Shown piece after piece: positions 33,733 through 36,645 of a stretch of 36,645 nt of DNA. A program made the position numbers and the translations under genes. The stretch is taken from NCBI GenBank assembly GCA_002498925.1, contig DAJH01000031.1:1-36645 (forward strand), read 5' to 3'. Position 1 is the stretch's first letter. Every line of letters starts with the position of its first letter. This DNA comes from Euryarchaeota archaeon UBA173. Its GTDB lineage: Archaea; Thermoplasmatota; Poseidoniia; Poseidoniales; Thalassarchaeaceae. The notes below the pieces were generated by a model. It made no database searches and had not been told where the DNA came from. It saw only the letters and a list, made by a program, of their open reading frames with translations.

Positions 33733-36645
33733 ATGTCCAACCGCACCTCAGCCACCGCTCTGGCTGCAATGATGATCGTCTCGATGTTCGCAGGGTTCGC
33801 CCTTGCAAACGATGCAAACACCGGAGGGGATGCAGGGGGGTCAACATCCACAGCAGCTTGGCTGCCTAGCAACAGCTCGACGTACTACGGCAATCTTTCC
33901 TCATCGGACACCGATGACTACTACGGCTTCAACATGAGCAACTCAACCGCCATTACCGTGGGACTAACCTCTCCCTCGGGCGCCGATTACGACCTCTGGC
34001 TATACAGCTCATCCGGGTCCCAGTTGGATACGAGCTTCACTACTGGATATGACGAGGTGTCATCTAATGGCACCAGTGTCGGGGGCACCACGGTATACGT
34101 CCGAGTCGAGCAGTTCTCTGGCTCTGGCCAGTACACCATGCAGGTCTGGATTTCAAACACCAGCACCGGGGGCGGCGGAGGGGGAGGAAACAACTCCACC
34201 GGGTCAGGACACGACGCAGGGACCGGCACGGATGCAGGCGGCTCCACTGCCAACGCAATGCAGATCAACGCCACTAACGTGACCTTCTGGGGCAACGTCC
34301 ACTCCTCGAACGACGCCGATGACTACTACTCGATATCAATACCCTCGAACTACGGAATAAACGCATCACTAGACTGGAATGGCACGTCCACTTCACCCGA
34401 TCTGGACCTCCTAATGTACGACAGCTCAGGATCAATCATCACGTACAGCTACTATGCCAAGCCTGAGAACGTCTCCTCGGCCGGACACGGCGGGACGACC
34501 GTCTTCCTGAGGGTCAACGCATACCTGTCGTTCGGCGGCTCTGCATACTCCTCTGACTACTCCCTCCGCCTCGACTTCAGCAATATGTCAACCTCGCCCA
34601 TCAACAATCAGAACGATTCTGGGAGCGGGGGGGACGCGGGTAACGACGTCTACAACTCAACTGCAATCCAGACGAGCCCTGGCGTCAATGACTTCACGGG
34701 CTGGATGTCCGTGAACGGAGACTCTGACGACTTCTACGTATTCTCGGTGCCTAATGACCACGGAATCGCAATCAACCTCAGCTCGAACCCGTCCGACTTG
34801 GTCGCTTACATCATCATCGGCTACGAGTCGAATCTCTCGACTATCGACTACTCTACCAATCTGAACGGCAACGAGGACGTGACATCTAACGGCTCTGTGG
34901 TTCAGGGAGAGAGCATCCTCCTGAGGGTCGTCGCCTACACGGGCGAGGGATTCTACAACTTCACAGTCAACATGTTCTCTCTGGATGCCGACGGCGACGG
35001 ATGGTGGGATTCAGTCGAGGTCAACTGCGGCACAGACCCGAACGACTACAACGACGTCCCCGTGGACACGGACGCTGACGGTATCTGTGACGGCATGGAC
35101 GCCGATGACGATGCCGACGGCTACGATGACTACAACGACACCTTCCCCCTCGATCCAAACGAGTGGACCGACACCGACTCTGACGGAGTCGGCGACAACG
35201 CCGACGAAGACGACGACGGAGACGGATGGTCTGACAGTATGGAGTACCAGTGCAACTCCGATCCACTATACGCTTCCAGTGTGCCGTCCGACATAGACTC
35301 GGACGGAACTTGTGACGTCCTTGACGACGATGACGACGCGGATGGCTACCTCGACACTGAAGACGCATTCCCTCTAGACCCATCGGAGTGGTTAGATACC
35401 GATTCAGACGGTATCGGCGACAACTCCGATGAGGATGACGACGGAGATGGCTTCGCTGATGCGACTGAGGTCACGTGCGGGTCTGACCCACTCATTTCCA
35501 ACTCAGTCCCCACGGATACCGACCTAGACGGTTCCTGCGACGCTGTAGACGGCGATGACGACAACGACGGCTTCCCAGACTCACAGGACCAGTTCCCGCT
35601 CGACCCTAGTGAATGGGTCGATACAGATGGCGACTCCATCGGCGACAATACCGACGAAGACGACGATGGGGACGGATGGATCGACTCCTCAGACGTGTTC
35701 CCCCTCGATAATACGGAATGGGTGGACAACGACAACGACGGCATGGGGGACAACTCCGATGAGGACGACGACAACGACGGCTGGTCAGACTCCGACGAGC
35801 AGACTTGCGGAAGTGACCAGTACTCCCAGTTCAGTCAGCCCGATGACTTCGACTCGGACCAAACATGCGATGTTATGGATGCCGATGACGACAATGACGG
35901 TGTTCCCGATGCAGATGACATGTTCCAATTCGACGTAACCGAATGGACCGACACCGATTTCGACTCAATAGGTGATAACGCAGATGACGACGATGACGGA
36001 GACGGATGGTCGGACACCATCGAGCCAAACTGCGGAACTGATCCGATGGATGCCAACTCAATCCCACTAGACACCGACGCTGACAACGCCTGCGACCCAC
36101 TGGACCCAGACGACGACAACGACATGGTGCCGGATGTAGATGACGCATTCCCCCTGGACACATCAGAGTCCATGGACACCGACGGTGACGGCATAGGTAA
36201 CAACGCGGACAACGACGACGATGGAGACACATGGACAGATTCCAGCGAGGTAATATGCCTCACTGAACCCCTATCTGCCTCGTCCGTACCCATTGACACC
36301 GACTCCAATGGCGCCTGCGACGTAATAGACCCAGACAACGATGGAGACGGAGTCGTAGACGAGTCCGACGCCTTCCCCCTGGATCCCAATGAGTGGGAAG
36401 ACAGGAACAAGGACGGGCTCGGAGATAACGCCTACCCGCTAACCCTGGGTGACAAGATGAAACTCAACCCGGGCCTCACAGCACTAGGATTGATCGTGGT
36501 GCTAGCCGCAGTAGGGGGGACCGTAGCAATGGTCCTCGCAAGGAACAAGAAAGATGAGGTTTGGAAGGATGACTCCTACGACAGGTACGAGAAGCAGGAA
36601 GCGGCGTTCGATGCCCCTGCCATCCCGGACCCGCCCGAGAGGCCG
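33733..36645 (+). CDS. secreted surface protein with PPC-like domains and thrombospondin type-3-like calcium repeats (3' partial)
   Basis: The frame opens at ATG 33733 and has no stop before the window end, giving 971 residues. Signal peptide about 1-25 (MIVSMFAGFALA). Three domains follow (about 38-135, 165-285 and 305-415) resembling pre-peptidase C-terminal (PPC) domains: each has a D-DDYY/F segment (DTDDYYGF, DADDYYSI, DSDDFYVF), later V-L/Y-R-V, and begins after a DAG-containing Gly/Ser linker. Residues about 418-900 are acidic DxDxDG repeats, described separately. A membrane helix (about 914-935, LTALGLIVVLAAVGG) and a charged tail follow, so the protein is anchored with its tail inside. 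An adhesion or calcium-dependent binding role is inferred. It lies 70 bp after the dehydrogenase; TATTTTCT near 33681 may be its promoter. Confidence 0.93.
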   Translation, partial: MSNRTSATALAAMMIVSMFAGFALANDANTGGDAGGSTSTAAWLPSNSSTYYGNLSSSDTDDYYGFNMSNSTAITVGLTSPSGADYDLWLYSSSGSQLDTSFTTGYDEVSSNGTSVGGTTVYVRVEQFSGSGQYTMQVWISNTSTGGGGGGGNNSTGSGHDAGTGTDAGGSTANAMQINATNVTFWGNVHSSNDADDYYSISIPSNYGINASLDWNGTSTSPDLDLLMYDSSGSIITYSYYAKPENVSSAGHGGTTVFLRVNAYLSFGGSAYSSDYSLRLDFSNMSTSPINNQNDSGSGGDAGNDVYNSTAIQTSPGVNDFTGWMSVNGDSDDFYVFSVPNDHGIAINLSSNPSDLVAYIIIGYESNLSTIDYSTNLNGNEDVTSNGSVVQGESILLRVVAYTGEGFYNFTVNMFSLDADGDGWWDSVEVNCGTDPNDYNDVPVDTDADGICDGMDADDDADGYDDYNDTFPLDPNEWTDTDSDGVGDNADEDDDGDGWSDSMEYQCNSDPLYASSVPSDIDSDGTCDVLDDDDDADGYLDTEDAFPLDPSEWLDTDSDGIGDNSDEDDDGDGFADATEVTCGSDPLISNSVPTDTDLDGSCDAVDGDDDNDGFPDSQDQFPLDPSEWVDTDGDSIGDNTDEDDDGDGWIDSSDVFPLDNTEWVDNDNDGMGDNSDEDDDNDGWSDSDEQTCGSDQYSQFSQPDDFDSDQTCDVMDADDDNDGVPDADDMFQFDVTEWTDTDFDSIGDNADDDDDGDGWSDTIEPNCGTDPMDANSIPLDTDADNACDPLDPDDDNDMVPDVDDAFPLDTSESMDTDGDGIGNNADNDDDGDTWTDSSEVICLTEPLSASSVPIDTDSNGACDVIDPDNDGDGVVDESDAFPLDPNEWEDRNKDGLGDNAYPLTLGDKMKLNPGLTALGLIVVLAAVGGTVAMVLARNKKDEVWKDDSYDRYEKQEAAFDAPAIPDPPERP
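34984..36432 (+). repeat. tandem 225-bp (75-residue) calcium-type repeats within the surface protein
   Basis: Six units begin with a C-x-x-D/E-P-like motif at cysteine codons 432, 507, 582, 692, 767 and 842. Spacing is exactly 75 residues except between units 3 and 4 (110), where one 35-residue half unit (FPLDxxEWxDxDxD...GDN, then DEDDDGDGW) is duplicated. Each unit has a second cysteine 20 residues after the first (DADGIC, DSDGTC), giving a likely disulfide per unit, and two to three DxDxDGxxD calcium loops. The DNA copies differ at many silent positions, so they are not recent duplications. Acidic Asp codons (GAC/GAT) dominate. Confidence 0.9.

Noticed and set aside
35021..36410. Long minus-strand ORFs in the calcium-repeat region
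   Set aside because: They arise because Asp codons (GAC/GAT) on the plus strand read as Arg/Ser/Val-type codons on the other strand; their low-complexity translations mirror the repeats.
34984..36432. Regular 225-bp spacing considered as a CRISPR or DNA satellite array
   Set aside because: The period is a multiple of three within one open reading frame, and the units differ at silent positions, so the repeat is at protein level.

Overview
The window reads as chromosomal DNA of a marine euryarchaeon, most likely Marine Group II (Poseidoniales) or a close relative. The information-processing genes are archaeal: Rpo11, aEF1B with its small zinc-ribbon partner, TruD, Cbf5, an archaeal-type cytidylate kinase beside an EMC3/Oxa1-like protein, DUF2240, and an archaeal RNase P RNA. 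The secreted proteins are large, acidic and membrane-anchored, and two genes suggest amino acid/acyl-CoA catabolism, which fits a protein-degrading planktonic archaeon. The lineage is inferred from gene content only. Genes are tightly packed, with 1-14 nt overlaps and many GTG starts, and all three tRNA genes encode CCA.

Layout. (1) 1-2620 (+): end of a zinc-ribbon protein, an EMC3/DUF106 membrane protein with an added basic tail and zinc ribbon, cytidylate kinase, and Cbf5 pseudouridine synthase. (2) 2807-5188 (-): anchored surface protein with a CARDB domain, then tRNA-His (+). (3) 5376-9239 (-): a compact run of HEAT-repeat protein, 94-residue unknown protein, DEAD-box helicase, TusA-like protein and GTP cyclohydrolase II. 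(4) 9338-14516: DUF2240 (+), an RND-family membrane protein (-), rpo11-truD (+), and the zinc-ribbon/aEF1B pair (-). (5) 14812-17902: cupin, RlmE/FtsJ methyltransferase, secreted thioredoxin-like protein, sugar-nucleotide epimerase. (6) 17957-19233 (-): DsbA-like oxidoreductase and VKOR, a complete extracytoplasmic disulfide-forming pair, divergent from a second RND protein (19375-22593, +). (7) 22617-22912 (-): RNase P RNA in what looks like a non-coding gap. (8) 23021-26575: rpiA, tRNA-Lys, asnS, acyl-CoA dehydrogenase, tRNA-Gln (-). (9) 26662-36645 (+): a 2034-residue subtilase of pyrolysin/TPP II-like architecture, a 3-hydroxyacyl-CoA dehydrogenase, and a surface protein with three PPC-like domains and calcium-binding repeats of exactly 75 residues, cut by the window end.

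Working together: the envelope theme is strong. Giant protease, cysteine-bearing calcium-repeat protein, CARDB protein, two RND proteins, two extracytoplasmic thioredoxin-fold proteins and VKOR all act at or outside the membrane. The DsbA-like/VKOR pair is a plausible source of disulfides for the secreted proteins. The acyl-CoA dehydrogenase and hydroxyacyl-CoA dehydrogenase flank the protease and could process the carbon skeletons it releases. No mobile element, CRISPR array or prophage signature was seen.
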